Source: Ecdyonurus torrentis (Eukaryota; Arthropoda; Insecta; Ephemeroptera; Heptageniidae). Taken from it: a DNA stretch of 64,000 bases. The stretch is taken from assembly GCA_949318235.1 (NCBI GenBank), contig OX439127.1, positions 9,087,194 through 9,151,193 on the forward strand, read 5' to 3'. The number at the start of each line of letters is the position of its first letter. The first letter of the stretch is position 1. Shown one piece after another: positions 39,101-64,000 of the stretch. The position numbers and the translations under genes are program-made. The notes beneath the pieces were generated by a model that did not search any database, was not told the DNA's origin, and saw nothing but the letters and a program-made list of their open reading frames with translations.

Positions 39101-42100
39101 TGAGGGTAAAAAAATGAAGTCAGTTGCTCCAGTAGTAACTTCTCAGTACTGTCCTAAAGTTGAGAACTACAAGGTTTCAATGTTACCCCGGAGTTTCAAA
39201 GTTACCCCGGTTGACTGTACCTAGTACATAGGCCACCACATAACAAACATACACATTTATCACTACACTCGTGATATTCCTTAATCTGACAAATTACATG
39301 GTGGAAACCATGCACCGCATAACGGGTAATAACATGCCTGTCTGTACAGTTTGGGCCTTTCCACCCATTATTATTTATTATTTAGCCTATAGAATATATT
39401 ATGCGCAATATCAGACATATTGGATTGCAAGATCTTATCCATTTGAAGAATGTCACTCCCAGCTTACGTTATGTCACTGCAGGCAGTTACAGTACACTCT
39501 TTGATTGGATAAGTACTACTTGCAATCCACGAATGAAAAAACCTGTAGACTGGGTACTAGCTTATCATTATATGTGTATGGCATACACTCCTCCTAAATA
39601 AATCTGACCCCGCAGCGTTCATGTCTCCAAATGTTAAATATATATGGGGAAACTTTAACACAATTGGTCAGATTTTTTTGGGAGGAGTGTTAGTGTACCC
39701 GGAGTGTACCAGACCAGACACTGTCATAGAAATTCAAAGAGTATAACATATGTTTTATCAGTTTATTATTATTATTTATTATATATTTTTTATGTTTAAT
39801 CATTTCCATCTCCTACAATCGGGCAATACCCAATAAGGTCCATTATGAACCCTATGAGCAATAATACCATACTGTATGGCATTTTTTTTTTAGACATATT
39901 GTCGGGTTAGAGCACAAACCGTGTATCTACAAAGCAGCTAAGTCGAAAATCTTATCTTTTTGTACAATAAATCCAACCTTGCTGCTTTTGTATAGTATAG
40001 ATACACAGTTTGTGCTCTAACCCGACGATATGTATTTATTAATTTCAATACATATCGCTTTATTATATATTATATAAATATATGAAAAAAACATCGCGGT
40101 TAATGCTACTAATCAATAGGATAGAAATAGTACGAGAGAAACTAGAGCACTTTGTATTGAAAAGTAATGCAGAGAATTTCGCTCTGCATTACTTTTCAAT
40201 ACAAAGTGCTCTAGTTTCTCTCGTACTATTTCTATCCTATTTATTATATATTATACTGTAACAAAGTATTTTTGCCATAGTAACTCGACGAAATCAAATA
40301 GTAACCTCGTATCTTAGATTTTGATGTTTTCAAGTTTACAATAGCACTGTAGCTCAGAAAAAAATTACAAAAAATTAACTTTTATTTTATCCTAAGGCAC
40401 ATGTATTGCACATTACTTCAGCTCAGTTTCAAACTTTTCCAGCTGATGGTGTCTTTGTAATTAACTAATTAGTAACGAAAAATGACTTTTTTTGTGTAAT
40501 TTTGAAAACAATGATTTGAAAAGTGCATTTCCTCTGAAAGTACATGAGATAAAAATTTCAAACTCAAACAACCAATAAAGGAAATATTGATTATTCATGC
40601 CATGCATACAAAAAAAAATTGCAACCAACCCCTTTGCCAAAATATGCAAAAAACGTAACTTTGAAACTACAAGGGTTTAGAAGCTGAAAATCACTTTAGG
40701 GTAGAATTGTGTATTGGTAATATGAAACCATTCAAATTATTTTGTTAAGTTAGTTGTGGGAGGAAATATATATTTATTTAAAAAGTATATGTACTCTGGG
40801 TTGCATTTTACAGGCTGATTGTGCTGCGGGCTGCATTTATTAGGCGCTCTCAAGAATTTTACATCATAATTTGGGGTTATTTTAAGGGTATTTCAATTAA
40901 AGTATCAAATCATTTTACCAATACAAATTTATGGCTCTAAACTGATTTTCAGCTTCTAAACCCTTGTAGTTTCAAAGTTACGTTTTTTTGCATATTTTGG
41001 CAAAGGGGTTGGTTGCAATTTTTTTTTGTATGCATGGCATGAATAATCAATATTTCCTTTATTGGTTGTTTGAGTTTGAAATTTTTATCTCATGTACTTT
41101 CAGAGGAAATGCACTTTTCAAATCATTGTTTTCAAAATTACACAAAAAAAGTCATTTTTTGTTACTAATTAGTTAATTACAAAGACACCATCAGCTGGAA
41201 AAGTTTGAAACTGTGCTGAAGTAATGTGCAATACATGTGCCTTAGGATAAAATAAAAGTTAATTTTTTGTAATTTTTTTCTGAGCTACAGTGCTATTGTA
41301 AACTTGAAAACATCAAAATCTAAGATACGAGGTTACTATTTGATTTCGTCGAACTATAAAACTACATAACGATCTTTTCGCGTCAAGATGAAGCTTGTAC
41401 ACTTTACAAATTTCCGAAGAATGAACGATCTACACTTTACAAATTTGCGGCTACCTGGAGCTTCTGCTATATAAAACAGGTAGGCGACACTCCAGGTAGC
41501 CGCAAATTTGTAAAGTGTAGATCGTTCATTCTTCGGAAATTTGTAAAGTGTAGTAGCTTCATCTCTTGATCTTGACGTGAGAAGATCGATAAGCAAGTGA
41601 GGCACTAGATGGTGGATGCGGAAAGGGTGCATGCCATCATTCATATAGAGAGGTGGCGTAGAGGATGACTGAGATGTATACGTTATGTATACACTACCAT
41701 ACCCATAATTCCTTCGATCTCTATATGTAGCCAGTTATAGTAACATAGCCAGGATTTTTTGGAAGGGGAGGGGGGGGGGGGGGTCAGCGCCTTTACTGAG
41801 AACAGAAGGGGAACCCATGGTTTTTCAGACCTGACAAGAGTCCGGATTACCCCACCCGAGTACGCCCCTGTACGTGTATCCTACTGTATGACATGTGTAT
41901 TATATTAATTTATAATCGCACTCTGCGATCAGCTATAGGTGACTATATGTTTTTATGATATAGGCATATACGTTTTTTTTATTTTATTTTTTTATAAAAA
42001 ATAAAATAGACTGCACTGCATCTTGATCGCGAGGCCAGTAAAATTTAATTAAGGGACACTTTTTACGTTTTCGACTTACATCAATAAGTAAAATTCTATA

Positions 42101-42315
42101 TTATATACAGTGTCTGTAAGTACGTCATTGTACATACGATCATTATCAATTGTCCGCATAAATGATCGCATATATAATGTCATGTTAATTACCTGCGTCG
42201 TTTTTTGCTTTCCTCCAGTAAAACGATAGTAAATCCCAATACTCGCAGATATTGCGAGCATCAGGGCAAATATCACATAGTCTGTTGCTCCAAAAGTAGT
42301 TTGATTCTCTTCCAT
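30848..42315 (-). CDS. SLC5-family sodium:solute symporter (SMVT/SMCT-like)
   Basis: Eleven coding exons join in phase to 597 codons: 42193-42315, 36805-37026, 35360-35584, 34768-34883, 34198-34317, 33990-34140, 33470-33616, 32637-32861, 32257-32417, 31792-31990 and 30848-30952. The ATG (42313-42315) precedes an N-glycosylation-type NQT and the first membrane segment. Family landmarks are [19 protein letters not shown] (42-60), the SSS-signature-like [13 protein letters not shown] (178-190), a [17 protein letters not shown] block (about 225-243) and [16 protein letters not shown] (about 344-359). These place it in the insect SMVT/monocarboxylate-transporter-like branch of SLC5, a Na+-driven plasma-membrane importer with about 13 helices. 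The substrate cannot be read from sequence. The last exon ends in TAL, a class I PDZ-ligand form. No frameshift or missing exon was seen. Confidence 0.94.
31052..31340. mobile_element. AAGGGCCTTACCATAGTGAAG-family MITE, SLC5 intron 10
   Basis: Full left end: ATATTAAGGAAAATAAACCA, then GGTTAGGTATGATAAATTT and CCAGCAAGGGCCTTACCATA. The right arm is inverted (CTATGGGACTCTCTTC, then GGTAAAGCCCTTGCTG). Internal halves carry TTGCTAGCACAG and CTGTACTAGCAAGATT. Non-coding. Confidence 0.82.
33180..33440. mobile_element. Same MITE family, SLC5 intron 7
   Basis: Left AACCAGTAAGGGTCTTATCATA and right TATGGTAAGGCCCTTGCTGG are inverted. The loop holds a (CA)7 stretch near 33320. Confidence 0.75.
35087..35306. 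mobile_element. Same MITE family, SLC5 intron 3
   Basis: GGTATGATACATTTGAAAG and GGGCCTTACCATAGTGACGA at the left; GTGTAAGGCCTTTGCTGG and TTATCATACCTAACCATGAT at the right. The right end is complete to TTCCTTAATATAT and the left is slightly shortened. Confidence 0.78.
35715..36045. mobile_element. Same MITE family, SLC5 intron 2, copy nearer exon 3
   Basis: GAAGAGAGTCCCATAGTTTGG and CTTGCTAGCACAGATATA at the left are mirrored by TATATCTGTGCTAGCAAGAT and AACTATGGGACTCTCTTCAC. It ends ATCATACCTAACTGTG and TTCCTTAATATAT. The left terminus is lost. Confidence 0.82.
36078..36735. mobile_element. Same MITE family, SLC5 intron 2, enlarged copy containing a second element
   Basis: Left GATAAATTTGAAAGAAAATG and AAAGGCCCTTGTCATATATA; right GCTAGCAAGATGTTCACC and CTATGGGACTCTCTTCAATA. 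The copy is about twice normal length because a 167-bp palindromic element sits inside it and a TTC repeat has expanded near 36148-36167. Confidence 0.78.
36429..36595. mobile_element. 167-bp palindromic MITE, nested, TA-flanked
   Basis: TCGAGGGTGCTCCGCTATAA with GTCCTAAGTCCA is mirrored by TGGACTTAGGAC with TTATAGCGGAGCACCCTCGA. TA lies on both sides. The arms are about 55 bp around a short AT-rich centre, with no coding capacity. Confidence 0.85.
37728..39217. mobile_element. 1.49-kb CAGT-ended, TA-flanked palindromic element
   Basis: Ends CAGTCAACCGGGGTAACTTT and AAAGTTACCCCGGTTGACTG, flanked by TA on each side (GGTA and TACC). The inverted symmetry continues inward: GACCCTTGACCCTGAAAT near 38380 pairs with CAGGGTCAAGGGTC near 38690. 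It converges near 38500 on TTTACTTGCCCA/TTGGGCAAGGTAA. GGGGTAACATTGAAACC-type motifs recur internally. No transposase was recognised. Confidence 0.8.
39896..40034. repeat. Inverted repeat, ~36-bp arms
   Basis: GTCGGGTTAGAGCACAAACC with GTGTATCTAC pairs with GTAGTATAGATACACAG-type and GTTTGTGCTCTAACCCGAC. The loop is about 65 bases. Confidence 0.8.
40115..40241. repeat. Perfect 60-bp inverted repeat with 7-nt loop
   Basis: 40115-40174 and 40182-40241 are exact reverse complements (AATAGGATAGAAATAGTACG at the outer left, CTCTGCATTACTTTTCAATA at the inner right), with AATTTCG between them. It is intronic in the SLC5 gene, so the pre-mRNA would carry a long perfect hairpin. It could be a young palindromic MITE or a hairpin-RNA source. 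Confidence 0.93.
40284..41353. mobile_element. 1.07-kb near-perfect palindrome
   Basis: The arms are about 40284-40700 and 40945-41353, with a loop of about 245 bases. The arms are so similar that the same 62-codon frame appears on opposite strands (40461-40649 -, 40988-41176 +) with one residue changed. Outer ends read TCGACGAAATCAAATAGTAA and its mirror. No transposase. The frame is a by-product, not a supported gene. Confidence 0.9.
41371..41587. mobile_element. 217-bp palindrome with repeated ACACTTTACAAATT motifs
   Basis: Arms of about 95 bp start GATCTTTTCGCGTCAAGATG and end with a mirrored CTTGACGTGAGAAGATC. Each arm has two ACACTTTACAAATTT motifs; the loop is about 41463-41490. It begins about 20 bases after the 1.07-kb palindrome ends. 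Confidence 0.88.
41760..41783. repeat. Poly-G tract
   Basis: GGAAGGGGAGG followed by an uninterrupted G run of about 14. Confidence 0.9.
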
Positions 42316-42725
42316 AATTAATTATCATACACATTTATAATAAACGTGAAATGTGTAGAATACAGGTGTGCTACACCGGCTACACTGGACAGGAGATAAA
42401 ATTTTTGTTTACAAAGACATCATCTGGATCTTCAACTGCATACTTCTTTGTTATTGGTTGTTTTCGACTTATGACGCACACAGCAGTCATGCTCATTTAA
42501 AAAAGAGCGCCAAAAGCTCCAGCATTCACGAAGCAGAGTGGTATTTTCAATTTTTCGGTGCGATAAATTTGATTGCATGGTAAAAATTGGTACATACAAT
42601 TTGCAATTAAAACCATATTACTGTACTATTAGTACTGTTACTATTAAATTTTCACACAATCATGCATTTATTATATTATTACAAAAAAAAAAAAAAAAGT
42701 CTCAGTTGAACAGATCGAGCTATAG

Positions 42726-42954
42726 CACAGTAGAGTAGATGATACAGTAGTCCATCTCCTATACTGGGAATGTCAGATCAAAAGAAGGTGCCATAATTCC
42801 GACTGGATGAAGCGGGCTGAACTAAAAGTAACTGAAGTAACGTTGAGTAACGTTACGCGAGTAGTTCAGCCCGCTTCACCTAGTCGGAATTATGGCGCGC
42901 ATTGATCTGACATTCTCAGTATAGGAGATGGACTATACTGTATCATCTACTGTG
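42726..42954. mobile_element. 229-bp palindromic element upstream of SLC5
   Basis: CACAGTAGAGTAGATGATAC and CCATCTCCTATACTG at the left mirror CAGTATAGGAGATGG and GTATCATCTACTGTG at the right. The inner arms share TCCGACT, GAAGCGGGCTGAAC and GTTCAGCCCGCTTC, centred near 42840 in the self-complementary TAACGTTGAGTAACGTTA. It lies about 410 bp upstream of the SLC5 ATG. Confidence 0.88.
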
Positions 42955-43121
42955 GAGCTATAGATAGAGGTGCCAAACAAATTTTAATAAGCGTGATGTA
43001 CTTTCCGTGTATAGAAAAGTTTTTGTTTTTGCTGGATGTAAAATTCATGGATGGGTAACACGTACATCTAAATTTCAGATACACAGCCCAAGAGATTTAA
43101 TAAAAATAAATAAATAAATAA

Positions 43122-43125
<4 letters not shown>

Positions 43126-43171
<46 letters not shown>
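43126..43171. repeat. (TA)n microsatellite
   Basis: About 23 TA units after an (AAAT)n stretch. Confidence 0.95.
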
Positions 43172-43175
<4 letters not shown>

Positions 43176-43271
43176 TCTAAAAAAATGTATTACAAGTTAA
43201 TTTAGTCTGAAAATTAACAAACGTATGTATGTGCGTGTCTGTATATAATATACAGTAATATATAATATATA

Positions 43272-43276
<5 letters not shown>

Positions 43277-43359
<83 letters not shown>
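43277..43359. repeat. (TA)n microsatellite
   Basis: About 41 TA units. Confidence 0.96.
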
Positions 43360-43361
<2 letters not shown>

Positions 43362-43507
43362 TTGCGAATTTTCACAAACATTATTGCATCAGCTTAATCT
43401 TTTTACAGATGACGATACATTAGCTTTAATATTGTTTAAAAAAATCCTTGAATATATCATGGAAAGTTAATTTTGGAAATTATTTAATAAGCTGTTTTAA
43501 TCACAGT

Positions 43508-43827
43508 GTATAGGGTGGTTTCATTCATGTTAAAGTCGGCGTCATAAGTGAGTACTAAATAACATTGGCTGCATGCATGGTATAGGAAAATGGCACATTT
43601 TGCCAGTTTAAAAATACTTCACAATTTTTTTGAGAGGATTGATGCTCTGTTAACAGGTTGAATAAGTACCTCAAGTATGCAAGAAAAATAATAATAACAA
43701 AAAAATAGCTAATTTACCAAAGAAAATAGCCAAAAACTACGTTTGTCCTATGCTGAGCAATGTTATTTATTGCCCAAGAAGGGCATCGAAAAGCACTCAG
43801 AATGACGTCATACGTACACACCCTATA
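43508..43827 (+). mobile_element. TATAGGGT-family MITE, copy E
   Basis: From TATAGGGTGGTTTCATTCAT to GTCATACGTACACACCCTATA. It carries the TTTTGCCAGTTTAAAAATAC, CCTATGCTGAGCAATG and ATCGAAAAGCACTCAGAATG blocks. It is closest to copy A and in the opposite orientation to it. Confidence 0.83.
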
Positions 43828-44247
43828 TATTACTTTAAAGTTAATAAGAATTTCTTTGTATCTCGTTGAATAATTGGGGTGAGAAGCCACATAGCTCTTG
43901 AAGTGTCAGAGAGAAAGGCAGATATGCTTTAAATCTTGATGATATTGCATACTCGATAACTTGGAAGTAACATCCAGTGGGTACTCGCACGCAAGGTGTG
44001 GCACTTCTATGAATGATTCAGAACCATTGAGGTCTATTTTCCAGAGTTGACTCCCATACTTAGCATGCGTTGCATATATAACTTGATACTTATAACTATC
44101 ACTACATTACCTCTGTCCATCCTGATAAATTAATCTCAGTAAAAGTAAAGTAAGTCTGTTTATATTTTTACTATAAAAACAATAAACTAATTTTTTTTCT
44201 TTCTCCTTAATTATTTAGCAAAAGAATTACCCATCGAAGGAAACAAA

Positions 44248-44359
44248 CTATACACTTTACAAATTTCTCACTCAAAATGAAGGATCTATGTTTGTCACTT
44301 TTATGCCTTTTAACAGGAGAACTAGATGGGTGAACTTGGAACTTGTAAAGTGTATATAT
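44248..44359. mobile_element. Short MITE with TATACACTTTACAA ends
   Basis: TATACACTTTACAAATTTC at the left and AACTTGTAAAGTGTATATA at the right form inverted ends. The motif is the same as the one repeated in the 41371-41587 palindrome. About 112 bp. Confidence 0.65.
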
Positions 44360-44686
44360 CTCGTTCAGTTTGACAGGTAACAGCATCAATATTCACTATA
44401 ATATAAAGAATTTAGAAGTTTGACAGTTATTTATATATACTTTTTTAAGCTTATATGCAATTTCTGAGCACCAAGTATATATATAATAGAAATAATAATA
44501 AAAATATAACCCATACATTGTAAATCACAGCTGAATGAATTATAATAATTATTCTTATATAAATTCTTATAGACTTAAGTCTCTGTTGCTGAATAACTAA
44601 ATAATTTGAATTATGCCTCATTAATTCATAAAATTAAATGTAACTGAGTAGTTCCATGTGTAGTATAATTCTCTGTAGTGCGGTCA

Positions 44687-44828
44687 TTGTACTTAAAAAT
44701 AATTTTTTTTATTGGCATATGGATAACATGTATTTAAATGGAGTTTTGCATCAGCTGACATCTTCATCTGATTGCATTGTGTGGCCATACGCCAATAGAA
44801 ATGTATTTTTGAAGTAAAATGACTGTAC
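44687..44828. mobile_element. 142-bp inverted-repeat MITE
   Basis: GTCATTGTACTTAAAAATAA with TATTGGCATATGG pairs with CCATACGCCAATAGAAATG and ATTTTTGAAGTAAAATGAC. The centre holds CATCAGCTGACATCTTCATC. Confidence 0.72.
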
Positions 44829-45472
44829 ACATGGAAAATGATCTAAGAAAATAAGTGCATTAATTTGCTTTAAAGAAATCATAAAAAAACTTGGTCAATG
44901 TTTAAACCAGGAGAATCATACCTAAATTTAATTTTTCCTGTAGTTTTTACTTGATAGGATAAGTTTTTAATAGTTTTCAAATCACATTGAATAAAATATT
45001 ATTTTTTTATTATTTTTTTTTTATATATAATTTTCATTAATATTTATTGAGTTGACTTTTCGCACAATTAAATTTATCTTAGTGAAATAAATAATTTTGC
45101 TGAAGACAATCAGACACATGCAACAGAATTTTTTTTATGCTTAAAAGTTATTTCCTTTGAATAAAATATTAAATTACAATATTAAGAGAGAGAGAAAAAA
45201 AAATTAAGGACATGACATTTTTATTTCACCTGTCAGATTTGGAAATGGCATAAATTATATTTTGCACTAAAATCTAGTATTATAACCCTTTCAGTTATTC
45301 CATTTCAAACATTTATTTATTATAACACAAACCAGACAAAGAAAAATTACAACAAGAAAAATGCCAACTTGACCTCTTGATGGTAATATTTCAGGCCACC
45401 ATGTGTAACACAATTGAAGTTCATGACAGTTATAAAGGCAGTGCAGGAGCCATTTAAACTTGATATCAATAT

Positions 45473-45547
45473 TTTATTGTAATTCAATTTCAAATATTGC
45501 TAAAACAAATAAAGATGGTACAAAGTTTGAGGACGCTGGTATTTATT
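45473..45547 (-). promoter_or_regulatory. Candidate poly(A) signals of the projectin gene
   Basis: On the - strand AATAAA occurs at 45542-45547 and 45473-45478, about 150-230 bases beyond the TAA of the 45700-45791 exon. A further one lies at 45312-45317. Confidence 0.4.
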
Positions 45548-45699
45548 AAAACAATATTTTAAATAAATTACTAATTTTGAATCTTACAATTGTATCATTC
45601 ATGACAGCCTGGTGGTGCAGAATATGAGATCAAGTTACCACTTATTAGTTGAAAACAAAAATTAAATATCAATCTTTATGATTACATATAATATATATT

Positions 45700-45791
45700 T
45701 TACAATTTTGGCTGACAGGTCGCATCTTTTTCATAATAGGGATCGTCTGTACATTTGGGCTTATCATCCCATCGTGAAATTGATTCTCCGT
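45700..45791 (-). other. Candidate alternative last exon of the projectin gene
   Basis: The acceptor TTGTTTTCAG precedes a 30-codon open frame that starts after two bases (phase 1) and ends TAA. Its residues include ISRWDDKPKC and a CQPKL end. Spliced from exon 46812-46925 or 47000-47197, both of which end in phase 1, it would give a new C-terminus. Spliced from a GTAAGT donor at 46351, which lies after the usual TGA, it would instead be 3' UTR with an ATG-started 33-codon frame across the junction. It has non-random composition but no known domain. Confidence 0.4.
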
Positions 45792-45999
45792 CTGAAAACA
45801 ATAAAGTTAAAAAGAAAATCAGCAATAATCTATTTTAGCACATTATTTTGATGCAAGTAAGTACTTCAACAAAGTCTAATGCATATTATGCTAAGAATTA
45901 AATGTCAGCAAACCTAATATTATTTGTAAAATTCTCCTCCTAAACATATGTGCTAAAGTTGCACATAAGATAAATTAATTAAGTAAAAGAACCATTGCA

Positions 46000-46270
46000 C
46001 ATGGCTATGATAAACTAAAAGAAAATGATAGAGAAAACCAGCAAGAGTTTTACCATAGTGAAGCACATAGTGCTAGCACAGAGATATAATAAATAGCTTA
46101 TATTGGATGGATTCTTATAAAGTTTTGTAAAAAAAAAAAAAAAAAAAAAAAATTCTCCTAGGGTTTAGTGCTAAATGCTGTCTATTGTTTATCATTATTA
46201 GCTCTGTGCTAGCAAGACTTTTTCCTGAACTTTATAGGCCATCGCTTAATAATGAAGACTAATTTCTTTG
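46000..46270. mobile_element. AAGGGCCTTACCATAGTGAAG-family MITE, projectin 3' intron
   Basis: GAGAAAACCAGCAAGAGTTTT, ACCATAGTGAAG and GTGCTAGCACAGAGATATAA at the left; CTCTGTGCTAGCAAGAC and TTATAGGCCATCGCTTAAT at the right. A poly-A run sits near 46130-46151. Confidence 0.7.
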
Positions 46271-46394
46271 ACTTATTATAATATTGTAGCTATAGATTAG
46301 CTGCACAAACTTATAATCAAGCTAGAGACAATTGTGTTGAAGTAAACTTACTGTGTCTCATTGCGAAGCTGCATTAAGGGTAAAAAATGGAGAT

Positions 46395-64000
<17,606 letters not shown>

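Larger units (their letters stand above)
37027..42192 (-). other. Intron 1 of the SLC5 gene (5.2 kb), palindrome-rich
   Basis: Separates the 41-codon first exon from the rest. Donor GTAATTAACA and acceptor GCCTACAG; phase 0. It contains a 1.5-kb TA-flanked palindromic element and at least four further long inverted repeats, listed separately. 37027-37725 and 39220-39895 hold little else beyond a poly-A run near 37391 and a weak inverted pair at 39581-39616/39665-39702. Confidence 0.85.
42316..45699. other. Region between the SLC5 start and the projectin 3' end
   Basis: The SLC5 gene (42315 leftward) and the projectin gene (ending near 45.7 kb) are both on the - strand, so this interval holds the SLC5 upstream region and the projectin downstream region. 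It contains a palindrome at 42726-42954, two (TA)n arrays and three MITE-like elements. No coding exon was recognised. Confidence 0.7.

Noticed and set aside
40461..41176. Identical 62-codon frames on opposite strands
   Set aside because: They are mirror images produced by the 1.07-kb palindrome. The sequence has no known family and no promoter or splice evidence.
41760..41783. Poly-G tract as a possible G-quadruplex regulatory site
   Set aside because: A single homopolymer run in a transposon-rich intron. Similar runs near 16791 and 24845 suggest neutral slippage.

Overview
This is 64 kb of AT-rich nuclear DNA from an arthropod, most likely an insect. The evidence is spliced genes with canonical GT-AG introns, long (TA)n tracts, many short inverted-repeat transposons, and a projectin/twitchin-type giant muscle protein gene. 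I cannot fix the order. A hymenopteran-like or similar AT-rich insect genome fits, but that is inference only. No prokaryotic, organellar or viral gene was seen.

Three protein genes can be rebuilt exon by exon, with reading phase agreeing at every junction. (1) A + strand cholinesterase/carboxylesterase-family gene (4899-19546, 3 coding exons, 625 aa) has a signal peptide and a hydrophobic C-terminus. Its nucleophile serine is replaced by glycine and its oxyanion loop is altered, so it is probably a non-catalytic adhesion- or receptor-type esterase homologue. (2) A - strand SLC5-family sodium:solute symporter gene (30848-42315, 11 coding exons, 597 aa) has a small last exon that ends in a class I PDZ-ligand-like tail. 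(3) The 3' part of a - strand projectin/twitchin gene (46395-64000, 44 coding exons, about 3,208 aa) runs off the right edge. It carries 14 complete fibronectin III and 13 Ig domains, with a complete-looking MLCK/titin-type kinase followed by five Ig domains. A further phase-compatible exon at 45700-45791 may give an alternative C-terminus.

The rest is intergenic and intronic DNA full of fold-back elements and MITEs. These include a 1.9 kb terminal-inverted-repeat element (1-1886); a TATAGGGT-ended family with five copies; a family with seven diverged copies centred on the SLC5 gene; a Tigger/pogo-like relic (29667-30709) with recognisable transposase remnants; and a dense series of near-perfect palindromes in SLC5 intron 1 and upstream of its start (39.9-43.0 kb). 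That series includes a 60-bp perfect stem with a 7-nt loop and a 1.07 kb palindrome. One fold-back element is split by a MITE, and its other arm preserves the uninterrupted target site.

The three genes share no evident pathway: one membrane or secreted esterase homologue, one transporter and one sarcomere protein. I found no CRISPR array, rRNA or tRNA, and no convincing new multi-gene system. The most unusual content is the palindrome cluster, the inactivated esterase and the candidate alternative projectin C-terminus.
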